Shown here in pieces: positions 8,690-15,951 of a stretch of 64,000 bases of DNA. The position numbers and the translations under genes are program-made. Positions within the stretch are counted from its first letter, which is position 1; each line of letters begins with the position of its first letter. Where the stretch lies: positions 186,001-250,000 of the forward strand of contig NZ_JALIGE010000069.1 of the NCBI RefSeq assembly GCF_024764835.1, written 5' to 3'. This DNA comes from Scandinavium hiltneri. GTDB lineage: Bacteria > Pseudomonadota > Gammaproteobacteria > Enterobacterales > Enterobacteriaceae. A model generated the notes under the pieces. The model searched no databases, was not told where the DNA came from, and was given only the letters and a program-made list of their open reading frames with translations.

Positions 8690-9114
8690 CAGGCTTCTCC
8701 CGTTACGCTGCCGCCAATGCGGTGTGATTTACCGCGAAACAGGGCCACAGCTTTTTGTTGTTGGTTAACAATTTCAATGTCATACACGCCGGTCAATTTG
8801 CCCTGATGCATCACTCGCGCGGTGGCGGTGAGTTTGTCTCCGGCAAAGCCCGGGCGCAGAAAGTCGATGTTGCAGCCCGATGCTACTGCCGCCAGCCCCT
8901 GGCTATTGCAGGCGTAGGCAAATGCGGTATCCGCCAGCGAAAAGAGCTGTCCGCCGTGGCAGGTTTGATGGCCGTTGAGCATGTTGGCGGTAACGGTCAT
9001 GGTCAGCACCGCGAAACCTTCACCCATCTCGATAATGTCGATCCCCAGCGCCTGGGCGCAGGTGTCGCGTTCATACATCACGCGAGCGTTATGCCAGGCG
9101 TCGTTATGACTCAT
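8689..9114 (-). CDS. paaI: Acyl-CoA thioesterase PaaI
   Basis: PaaI is a hot-dog-fold thioesterase that hydrolyses ring-hydroxylated phenylacetyl-CoA and similar side products, recycling CoA. The start is set at ATG 9112-9114 (MSHNDAWHNARVMY), matching E. coli PaaI and giving 141 residues; an upstream extension to 9135 would run further into paaH. The characteristic segment MLNGHQTCHGGQLFSLADTA (about residues 43-62) carries the catalytic Asp and the HGG turn. It overlaps the end of paaH by 11 bases and abuts paaJ. Confidence 0.95.
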   Translation of the reverse strand: MSHNDAWHNARVMYERDTCAQALGIDIIEMGEGFAVLTMTVTANMLNGHQTCHGGQLFSLADTAFAYACNSQGLAAVASGCNIDFLRPGFAGDKLTATARVMHQGKLTGVYDIEIVNQQQKAVALFRGKSHRIGGSVTGEA

Positions 9115-10534
9115 AGCTACTCTCCAGAAGCGCACGCTGGCGCAGCAGGGAACAGGGGCGATAGCGTTCTTCGCCGTAATGACGTTGCAGGTTTTCCAGC
9201 AGCGCCAGCACGCGCTGCCAGCCGAGCTGTTCGCCCCACTGGAGCGGACCGCGCGGATAATTCACGCCCAGGCGCATGGCGGTATTGATATCCTCTTCGC
9301 TGGCGACGCCTTTTTGCAGCGCGTCCAACGCTTCGTTGACCAGCATCGCCACGGTGCGCCACACCAGCAGCCCCGGATAATCGGCGACCAGCAGCACTTT
9401 TTTGCCCTGCTGCTGCAACCAGTGAATGGCTTTCTCTGTCGACTCCAGCCGGTTGCCCGGTGCGGCAGCTATCACCACCACCGCGCCTTCGCTGCGGTCC
9501 ATCATCACCACCGGCTGGTGAGTGCGTGTGGCCGCGGCCTGAGCAGTTTCACCCGTAGTTTCTATCAGCAGCACCCCATCAAGAGTGACAACGTCACGTT
9601 CTTTTTGCACACTGGATGCCTGACGATGCGCAGGCACAGCCGGATAAAACGCAGGCTCGCTGGCCCCTTGCGGCCAGGGGTAAACGCCCTGCCCACTTTT
9701 TTTACCGTAGCGTCCCGCCAGCACCAGCTCCTGCTGCACCAGTGACGGCAGAAAACGGCGTTCCTGCCAGAAGGCGTTAAACACCGAACAGGTCACGGCG
9801 AAATTCACGTCCTGACCAATTAAATCTGTCAGCGCCAGCGGCCCCATCGGGAAACCGCCCGCTTCACGCAGCGCGGTATCAATCGCTTCCGGGGCGGCAA
9901 CCTGCTCTTCCAGCGCGCGCCAGGCTTCGGCATAGAACGGACGCGCCACGCGGTTGACGATAAAGCCCGGCGTGGAGTGGCACTGCACCGGCTGTTTGCC
10001 CCAGGCCAGCACGCACTGGCTCAGTTGGGTAGCCACTTCAGTGGACGTCGCCACACCGCTCACCACCTCCACCAGTTTCATTACCGGCGCCGGGTTGAAG
10101 AAATGCAGCCCCGCCACGCGCTCCGGGTGCTTCACACCTGCCGCAATGGCGGTAATCGAAATGGATGAAGTGTTGCTTGTCAGCAACGTTTGCGGCGGGC
10201 AAATTTCACCCAGCTGCGAAAACAGCGCTTTTTTGACGTCGAGATTTTCAGCGGCCGCTTCAATCACTAAATCGGCAGCAGCGAGGGCGGCGAGGTCAGT
10301 CACCGGCACAATGCGCGCCAGACCACGCTCGCAGTCCTCAGCGCTGAGTTTTCCGCGCGCAACCCGGGATTCCAGACGCTGACGCAGCGCATCGATAGCG
10401 CGAGTCATGGCGTCGGCAGAGATGTCATACAACAGCACCTGCTGCCCGGCCATCGCCGCCACTTCCGCAATACCCGCGCCCATGGTGCCGCTGCCAATGA
10501 CCGCCACGGTTCGAATCTGTTGGCTCATGGTCAT
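9104..10534 (-). CDS. paaH: 3-hydroxyadipyl-CoA dehydrogenase PaaH
   Basis: PaaH oxidises 3-hydroxyadipyl-CoA to 3-oxoadipyl-CoA with NAD. The 476-residue protein has an N-terminal Rossmann motif VAVIGSGTMGAGIAE (about residues 10-24), the catalytic-site stretch GLHFFNPAPVMKLVE (about 141-155) and tandem C-terminal 3-hydroxyacyl-CoA dehydrogenase domains, the second containing NYPRGPLQWG. Its first ATG overlaps the paaG stop in an ATGA arrangement. A linker around residues 290-320 differs from E. coli, as is common in this protein. Confidence 0.96.
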   Translation of the reverse strand: MTMSQQIRTVAVIGSGTMGAGIAEVAAMAGQQVLLYDISADAMTRAIDALRQRLESRVARGKLSAEDCERGLARIVPVTDLAALAAADLVIEAAAENLDVKKALFSQLGEICPPQTLLTSNTSSISITAIAAGVKHPERVAGLHFFNPAPVMKLVEVVSGVATSTEVATQLSQCVLAWGKQPVQCHSTPGFIVNRVARPFYAEAWRALEEQVAAPEAIDTALREAGGFPMGPLALTDLIGQDVNFAVTCSVFNAFWQERRFLPSLVQQELVLAGRYGKKSGQGVYPWPQGASEPAFYPAVPAHRQASSVQKERDVVTLDGVLLIETTGETAQAAATRTHQPVVMMDRSEGAVVVIAAAPGNRLESTEKAIHWLQQQGKKVLLVADYPGLLVWRTVAMLVNEALDALQKGVASEEDINTAMRLGVNYPRGPLQWGEQLGWQRVLALLENLQRHYGEERYRPCSLLRQRALLESSYES

Positions 10535-11319
10535 TTCCCGCTGAACTGTGGTTGACGTTTGGCGAGGAAGGCGCTGACGCCTTCGCGGTAATCCGCGCTG
10601 CGCCCCGCCATGCGCTGGTAGTCACGCTCGAGGTCGAGCTGTGCGTCCAGGCCGTTGGTTTCCGCCGCGTTGATTGCCTGTTTGATAAGCCCGAGGCCAT
10701 ATGTCGGCTGCGTGGCAAAGTGGTGCGCCAGCTGATTGGCGGTGTCACTGAGCTGCGCGTCATCCACCACTTGCCAGATCATGCCCCACTGCTGAGCCTG
10801 TTCGGCGCTGAGTTTGTCTCCCAGCAGCGCCAGGCCCATGGCCCGTGCACGCCCCGCGACTCGCGGTAAAACCCAGGTGCCGCCACAGTCCGGAATCAGA
10901 CCCAGCCTGCTGAACGCCATCACGAAATTCGCCGAACGCGCAGCAATCACAATGTCGCAGCCAAGCGCCAGCGTCGCACCCGCGCCTGCCGCCACGCCGT
11001 TTACCGCACAGATAACCGGTTTCGGCAGCGTTGCCAGACGGCGAACCAGCGGGTTCCAGAACGTTTCTACCGAGTAACCGAGATCCGGCGGCGGACCGCT
11101 CGGGTCAACGTTGCGGTCGTTCAGATCCTGTCCGGCGCAGAATCCGCGTCCGGCACCGGTGATGACCAGGCAGCGAATCGTTTCATCGCGTTCGGCCTGC
11201 TTCAGGCACTCGGCGAGCTGCCCGTGCATCACCTCGTTAAAGCTGTTCAGTCGATCCGGACGATTCAGCGTTAGCGTCATCACCCCATGCTCAACGTGAC
11301 TGAGAATAAAAGCGTCCAT
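10531..11319 (-). CDS. paaG: 1,2-epoxyphenylacetyl-CoA isomerase PaaG
   Basis: This 262-residue crotonase-fold enzyme isomerises ring-1,2-epoxyphenylacetyl-CoA to oxepin-CoA and later shifts a double bond in dehydroadipyl-CoA. The CoA-site segment GRGFCAGQDLNDR (about residues 58-70) and the oxyanion-hole stretch NGVAAGAGATLALGCDI (about 105-121) are intact. The catalytic Asp expected after SRLGLIPD is present (about residue 144). It follows paaF with a 2-base gap and overlaps paaH by 4 bases. Confidence 0.96.
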   Translation of the reverse strand: MDAFILSHVEHGVMTLTLNRPDRLNSFNEVMHGQLAECLKQAERDETIRCLVITGAGRGFCAGQDLNDRNVDPSGPPPDLGYSVETFWNPLVRRLATLPKPVICAVNGVAAGAGATLALGCDIVIAARSANFVMAFSRLGLIPDCGGTWVLPRVAGRARAMGLALLGDKLSAEQAQQWGMIWQVVDDAQLSDTANQLAHHFATQPTYGLGLIKQAINAAETNGLDAQLDLERDYQRMAGRSADYREGVSAFLAKRQPQFSGK

Positions 11320-11321
11320 CG

Positions 11322-12089
11322 TTAGCGTCCTTTGAATTCGGGTTGGCGTTTGGCAAGAAACGCAGCGATACCTTCGCGACGATCGTCGGTGGCGCTGAGC
11401 AGCGTAAACAGCTGGCGCTCCTGCGCGAGTCCGGCACCGAGCATCACTTCCTGCGACTGACGAAGCGCCTGCTTCGCAGCCTGCAACGCCAGCGGGGAGT
11501 GTTTCGCCATCACAGCCGCCAGGCTGATGGCATATTCCGTGGTCAGGCCAACGGGGTAAATCTCACTCACCAGCCCCGCCTGCTGCGCGCACTGAGCATC
11601 AATGCTACGTCCGGTAAGCACCATTTGTGTTGCCAGTGATTTGCCCACGCAGCGGATCAGACGCTGTGTGCCACCTGCCCCCGGCATCAGGCCAAGAGTG
11701 ATTTCCGGCAGACCAAACGTGGCGTTGTCGCCCGCCACCACCACATCACACAGCAGCGCCAGTTCACAGCCTGCGCCCAGCGCGTAACCGTTCACGGCGG
11801 CAATCAGCGGTTTGCTGAAGGCATCGATGCGCGCCCAAATGCGTGGCCGAATATCGTTCAGGGTCGCGGCTAAATCCTTTTCCGCCATCTCCTGTAAATC
11901 AGCCCCGGCGGCAAACACGCGGTCGCTGCCGGTGATGATGACCGCGCCTACGCTGCTGTCCTGCTGAGCAGATTCCAGCGCGTCGGCAATTTGGGTCAAT
12001 AACCCGTTGTTCAGGGCGTTGCGTGCCTGCGGACGGTTGAGCGTCAGCTGCAATACGCGGTCGTGGCGGCTAATCAGTAATTCGCTCAT
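11322..12089 (-). CDS. paaF: 2,3-dehydroadipyl-CoA hydratase PaaF
   Basis: PaaF is a 255-residue enoyl-CoA hydratase that adds water to 2,3-dehydroadipyl-CoA. The crotonase signature is seen in FAAGADLQEM (about residues 58-67) and NGYALGAGCELALLCDV (about 100-116), with the two catalytic glutamates in the ALGAGCE and FGLPEITLG segments. It is paralogous to the neighbouring PaaG. The start overlaps the end of paaE by 4 bases, consistent with a single polycistronic message. Confidence 0.96.
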   Translation of the reverse strand: MSELLISRHDRVLQLTLNRPQARNALNNGLLTQIADALESAQQDSSVGAVIITGSDRVFAAGADLQEMAEKDLAATLNDIRPRIWARIDAFSKPLIAAVNGYALGAGCELALLCDVVVAGDNATFGLPEITLGLMPGAGGTQRLIRCVGKSLATQMVLTGRSIDAQCAQQAGLVSEIYPVGLTTEYAISLAAVMAKHSPLALQAAKQALRQSQEVMLGAGLAQERQLFTLLSATDDRREGIAAFLAKRQPEFKGR

Positions 12090-13156
12090 GCCATCCCCTT
12101 CGCATCAAAATCGACGATCACGTCGGCAGTGAGCGGCAGCGACTGGCAGCTCAGAACATATCCTGCCGCCAGTTCATCCGGCTCGAGGCTGTAGTTGGTT
12201 GCCATCGACACCTCGCCGCGCAGCACTTTGCATTTGCAGGTGGCACACACCCCGCCTTTGCAGGCGTAAGGTAAGTCCGCGCCCTGGCGCAGGGCGGCGT
12301 CGAGAATGCTTTCGTCATCAGCGGAAAGGACTATCGCGCGGTCACGACCATCCTGACGCAGTGTGACTGTCTGACCGTCGGCCTGCACGCTTGATGCGTG
12401 GCGCACGGTGCTGCCCGGCGTATTGAAGCGCTCAAGATGAATCGCATGTTGCGGCATCCCAAGCGCTACAAGCGCAGTTTCAGCGTCGTCCATCATCGCC
12501 GCCGGGCCGCAGATGAAGGCCTCATCAAACTGGCTGAAATTGAGCAGCGAGCGGGAAAGCGCATGCAATTTTTCACCGTCGATACGGCCATGCAGCAACG
12601 CACTGTCGAGCGTTTCCTGACTGAAAATACTCAGCAATTGCAGGCGCGTCGGGTACGTGTCTTTCAGGTCGGCCAGCTGCTGGCGGAACATCATGCTCTG
12701 GCTGCTGCGGTTGCCATAAATTACGGTGAACGCGCTGTCCGGCTCGGCCTGTAATGTGGTTTCCACAATCGCCAGCATCGGGGTTATCCCGGAGCCTGCG
12801 GCGATCGCCAGATAGTGTCCGCTGCGCTCAGGCTGCGGCTGATAGCCGAAATTACCCTGGGGGATCATCACCTCGAGGGTCATTCCGGCTTTGATTTCAT
12901 CCCTGGCATAGCGTGAGAAGCGCCCGCCTTCGATGGCCTTCACCGCCACGCTGATTTCGCCCGGCACGGCACGGCGACAAATCGAATAACAGCGACGGAG
13001 TTCTTCGCCTGCCAGTTTTGCCTTCAGGGTCAGATGCTGACCAGGGCGAAACGCGTAGGCGGTTTGCAGCGTTTGCGGTACGGCGAACGTAATGGTCACC
13101 GCCTCGCGGGTTTCCGGCTCGACCTTTGCCACCGTAAGCGAATGAAACGTCGTCAT
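12086..13156 (-). CDS. paaE: PaaE, reductase component of the phenylacetyl-CoA epoxidase
   Basis: PaaE transfers electrons from NADPH through FAD and a 2Fe-2S cluster to the PaaABC epoxidase. The start MTTFHSLTVAKVE (ATG 13154-13156) matches E. coli and gives 356 residues; an in-frame extension to 13246 would overlap paaD. Domains are a ferredoxin-reductase FAD domain (RRCYSIC, about residues 58-64), an NADP domain (GSGITPMLA, about 120-128) and a C-terminal plant-type ferredoxin domain with CKGGVCATCKCKV and a distal Cys in YVLSCQ. All four cluster cysteines are present. Confidence 0.96.
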   Translation of the reverse strand: MTTFHSLTVAKVEPETREAVTITFAVPQTLQTAYAFRPGQHLTLKAKLAGEELRRCYSICRRAVPGEISVAVKAIEGGRFSRYARDEIKAGMTLEVMIPQGNFGYQPQPERSGHYLAIAAGSGITPMLAIVETTLQAEPDSAFTVIYGNRSSQSMMFRQQLADLKDTYPTRLQLLSIFSQETLDSALLHGRIDGEKLHALSRSLLNFSQFDEAFICGPAAMMDDAETALVALGMPQHAIHLERFNTPGSTVRHASSVQADGQTVTLRQDGRDRAIVLSADDESILDAALRQGADLPYACKGGVCATCKCKVLRGEVSMATNYSLEPDELAAGYVLSCQSLPLTADVIVDFDAKGMA

Positions 13157-13163
13157 GGCAACC

Positions 13164-13661
13164 TCAAATACATTTAAAGTAATCAAAGGGTTCCCGGCAG
13201 CTGTCACAGCGGTATAACGCTTTGCAGGCCGTGGAACCGAATTCACTGATCATCGACGTGTGGGTGCTGCCGCAGCGCGGACAGGCCACATCCGTCGGCA
13301 TTCCTGCGTGGCAGGCATGGGCCTGTGGCGGGCTGATGCCGTACTGACGCAGGCGCTCACGGGCATCCGGCGTCATCCAGTCCGTGGTCCACGGCGGGTC
13401 AAGCTGCAGGACGATATGCACCGGCGTGTAGCCATGCGCGCTCATCGCGGTGCGGATCTCACCGAGCAGATGCTCCGTTGCCGGGCAGCCAGAATAGGTT
13501 GGCGTAAAGCCCACCACCCAGCCGTCGCCCTGCGCCGTCACGCTGCGCACCATCCCGAGATCGGTGATAGTCAGCACCGGCACTTCCGGGTCTGAAATCT
13601 GACTTAACAGCGTCCAAATTTCGTGGACTTCAGCGGGAGCAATACTGGCGAGACGTTGCAT
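13164..13661 (-). CDS. paaD: PaaD, Fe-S assembly-like component for the phenylacetyl-CoA epoxidase
   Basis: PaaD is a MIP18/DUF59-type protein with a C-terminal zinc-ribbon-like region, thought to help insert or maintain iron-sulfur in the epoxidase system. The start at ATG 13659-13661 (MQRLASIAPAEVHEIW) is chosen because GGAGG precedes it at good spacing and because it matches E. coli, giving 165 residues. Visible motifs are ISDPEVPVLTITDLGMV (about 21-37), YSGCPATEH (about 55-63) and the four-cysteine set CPRC...CDSC near the C-terminus. Confidence 0.95.
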   Translation of the reverse strand: MQRLASIAPAEVHEIWTLLSQISDPEVPVLTITDLGMVRSVTAQGDGWVVGFTPTYSGCPATEHLLGEIRTAMSAHGYTPVHIVLQLDPPWTTDWMTPDARERLRQYGISPPQAHACHAGMPTDVACPRCGSTHTSMISEFGSTACKALYRCDSCREPFDYFKCI

Positions 13662-13672
13662 AGCGACCTCCG

Positions 13673-14428
13673 TTACCACTGCTGACCGGGATACGAACGC
13701 TGCAGATACTGCATTTCTGCCAGCATCGGCCCCAGATGTTCGGTGTGCAGCCCCTGTTTGCCGCCGGTGCGGTACGGCGGCTCTGGTGGCACCTTGAGTT
13801 CTGCGGCGGCCAGTACGCTGGAAATTTCCGCCAGCCAGCCGGCTTTCAGCTCACGTGGATCGACGGCGACTCCTTCGGCAATCAGCGCTTCTTCCAGTGC
13901 ATCGACCTGGAAAAGTTCTGCGGTAAAGCGCCACAGATTGTCGATAGCGGCCTGCATCCGTGCGCTCGAAAGCTCGGTCCCGCCGCCCAGACGTTCAACC
14001 CAACCACGGCTGAAGCGCAGGTGATAACGCGCTTCTTTGATGGCTTTGGCGGCAATGGCGGCAATCTGAGCGTCTTTGCTGCTCGTAAGACGACTGAACA
14101 ACGCCACGTGCCAGGCATCAATAAACAGCTGGCGCGCCAGGGTGTCAGCAAAATTACCGTTCGGCTGTTCCACCAGCAGAATGTTGCAGAACTGGCGTTC
14201 GTCGCGGCCAAACGCCAGCGTGTCTTCATCGCCTGCGCCCTGACGTTCAGCAGCGTAGGTCAGGAAATTGCGCGCCTGCCCCATAAGGTCGAGGCCGATA
14301 TTGGCCAGCGCCAGATCGATTTCCAGCTCCGGGGCGTGACCGCACCAGGCCGAAAGGCGCTGAGAAAGCACCAGACAGTTGTCGCCGAGACGCAATGCGT
14401 AAGTCGCGATAGGATCGTGATTCTTCAT
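13673..14428 (-). CDS. paaC: PaaC, structural subunit of the phenylacetyl-CoA epoxidase
   Basis: PaaC is the ferritin-like structural partner that forms the core of the 1,2-phenylacetyl-CoA epoxidase with PaaA. The 251-residue helical protein shows GLDLMGQARNFLTYAAE (about 46-62) and KEARYHLRFSRGWVERLGGGTE (split as KEARYHLRF and GWVERLGGGTE, about 131-152). It normally lacks a complete di-iron site, consistent with a non-catalytic role. It lies 7 bases after paaB and overlaps the upstream region of paaD. Confidence 0.96.
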   Translation of the reverse strand: MKNHDPIATYALRLGDNCLVLSQRLSAWCGHAPELEIDLALANIGLDLMGQARNFLTYAAERQGAGDEDTLAFGRDERQFCNILLVEQPNGNFADTLARQLFIDAWHVALFSRLTSSKDAQIAAIAAKAIKEARYHLRFSRGWVERLGGGTELSSARMQAAIDNLWRFTAELFQVDALEEALIAEGVAVDPRELKAGWLAEISSVLAAAELKVPPEPPYRTGGKQGLHTEHLGPMLAEMQYLQRSYPGQQW

Positions 14429-14435
14429 GACTGCC

Positions 14436-14723
14436 TCACATGTGCTCGATGCCGTCAGGCAGGGTGTAGAACGTCGGGTGGCGATAGATTTTGCTCTCCG
14501 CCGGGTCGAAAAATTCGCCGCGTTCTTCCGGCTGTGAGGCCACGATTTCGCTCGCTTTTACCACCCAGATTGAACAACCTTCGCTGCGGCGGGTGTAGGC
14601 GTCACGGGCATTTTCCAGCGCCATGCGATCGTCGGCGGCGTGCAGACTGCCCACGTGACGGTGCGATAAACCCTGTTTGCTGCGAACGAACACTTCATAT
14701 AACGGCCAGTAGACATTGCTCAT
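14436..14723 (-). CDS. paaB: PaaB, small subunit of the phenylacetyl-CoA epoxidase
   Basis: PaaB is a 95-residue subunit required for epoxidase assembly and activity, bridging the PaaAC units. The sequence begins MSNVYWPLYEVFVRSKQGLS and is near-identical in length and pattern to E. coli PaaB, including HVGSLHAADDRMALENARD (about 22-40). It lies between paaA and paaC with gaps of 11 and 7 bases. No anomalies are seen. Confidence 0.96.
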   Translation of the reverse strand: MSNVYWPLYEVFVRSKQGLSHRHVGSLHAADDRMALENARDAYTRRSEGCSIWVVKASEIVASQPEERGEFFDPAESKIYRHPTFYTLPDGIEHM

Positions 14724-14734
14724 TATTGTTCTCC

Positions 14735-15664
14735 TTACGCCACGTTGCGGGCCTGCTGTTTTTCGGCATGCGCCAGCGCGGCTTCCCGCACCCAGGCGCC
14801 CTCTTCCCAGGCTTTACGCTTGGCGGCCAGACGTTCGTGGTTGCAAATACCACGCCCGTTAATCACGTCATTAAATTCATTCCAGTCGATAGCGCCGAAG
14901 CGGTACTCACCGGTGGTTTCGTCGAGCTTTAGGTCCGGGTCCGGTACGGTCATGCCCAACATTTCCACCTGCGGAACGGTGTTGTCGACAAAGCGCTGAC
15001 GCAGTTCATCATTACCGAAGCGTTTGATTTTCCACGCGAGGCTCTGGGCGCTGTTCGGCGAGCTGTCATCGTTCGGTCCGAACATCATCAGCGCAGGCCA
15101 CCAGAAGCGGTTGATTGCGTCCTGCAACATCGCGCGCTGCTCTTCGCTGCCGTTCGCCAGCGCCATGCAGGCTTCGAATCCTTGACGCTGATGAAAACTC
15201 TCTTCCTTACAGATTTTCACCATTGCACGGGCATAGGGTCCGTAAGATGTGCGACACAGCGCCACCTGATTGACGATCGCGGCCCCGTCGACCAGCCAGC
15301 CAATCACGCCGATATCGGCCCAGTTCAGCGTCGGGTAATTAAAGATGGAGGAATACTTCATTCGTCCGTCGAGCATCTTCTGATAGATGTCTTCGCGGGC
15401 GCAGCCGAGGGTTTCCGCCGCGCTGTAGAGATAAAGGCCGTGCCCGGCTTCGTCCTGCACTTTCGCCAGCAGAATGGCTTTGCGGCGCAGCGTCGGCGCG
15501 CGGGTTATCCAGTTACTTTCCGGCAGCATGCCAACAATCTCAGAGTGCGCGTGTTGCCCAATCTGGCGGATCAGGGTTTTGCGGTACGCCTCGGGCATCC
15601 AGTCCTGCGGCTCAATGGCCGTCTCTTCGGCGATGCGCGCTTCAAAGCGTTGTTCTTCAGTCAC
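14735..15664 (-). CDS. paaA: PaaA, catalytic subunit of the phenylacetyl-CoA epoxidase
   Basis: PaaA carries the di-iron centre that epoxidises the aromatic ring of phenylacetyl-CoA. The start is taken as GTG 15662-15664, preceded by AAAGGTGA; this aligns with the E. coli start and gives 309 residues, the same length. A longer in-frame ORF to 15718 would cross the presumed PaaX operator. Di-iron ligands are expected in AKVQDEAGHGLYLY (about 68-81) and CKEESFHQRQGFEA (about 150-163), both intact. It is the first gene of the leftward paa operon. Confidence 0.96.
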   Translation of the reverse strand: MTEEQRFEARIAEETAIEPQDWMPEAYRKTLIRQIGQHAHSEIVGMLPESNWITRAPTLRRKAILLAKVQDEAGHGLYLYSAAETLGCAREDIYQKMLDGRMKYSSIFNYPTLNWADIGVIGWLVDGAAIVNQVALCRTSYGPYARAMVKICKEESFHQRQGFEACMALANGSEEQRAMLQDAINRFWWPALMMFGPNDDSSPNSAQSLAWKIKRFGNDELRQRFVDNTVPQVEMLGMTVPDPDLKLDETTGEYRFGAIDWNEFNDVINGRGICNHERLAAKRKAWEEGAWVREAALAHAEKQQARNVA

Positions 15665-15688
15665 ATTGTCACCTTTATGATTCCAGTT

Positions 15689-15717
15689 TGATTCACGACA
15701 AGCCATCTTGTGAATCA
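15689..15717. promoter_or_regulatory. Probable PaaX operator at the paaA promoter
   Basis: A perfect inverted repeat TGATTCAC (15689-15696) / GTGAATCA (15710-15717) lies just upstream of paaA, with a further TGATTC at 15678-15683. TGATTC/GAATCA half-sites are the known recognition element of PaaX; assignment here is by sequence and position. Confidence 0.7.
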
Positions 15718-15777
15718 TATTGTCTATGTGAAGTTACATAAAGGTTAACTAAAACCCCAAGAATGGTTTGTGTATTC

Positions 15778-15793
15778 TGTGATGCCCATCGCA
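15778..15793 (+). promoter_or_regulatory. CRP-like site in the paaA-paaZ intergenic region
   Basis: TGTGATGCCCATCGCA fits the CRP pattern TGTGA-N6-TCACA with one mismatch. CRP is a known activator of the paa promoters in E. coli, and this site lies midway between the two divergent genes. Confidence 0.6.
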
Positions 15794-15895
15794 GAGTAAA
15801 TAAACATATCGTTAAATAACAAATGAATAACAAACACCACAATGAAGACAAAGATCGCATTGTTAATAAATTATTAAAATCAGCATTGATTTTTA

Positions 15896-15908
15896 TGATT
15901 CATAATCA
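15896..15908. promoter_or_regulatory. Probable PaaX operator at the paaZ promoter
   Basis: TGATT-CAT-AATCA is a perfect 5-bp inverted repeat that includes the PaaX half-site TGATTC, placed 44 bases before the paaZ start. Confidence 0.6.
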
Positions 15909-15951
15909 AACTATGTATGGCGAAACGACGTAACATTTACGGAGAAACACA

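Noticed and set aside
13736..14932. 398-codon plus-strand frame opposite paaA-paaB-paaC
   Set aside because: Antisense to three conserved epoxidase genes with no independent evidence.
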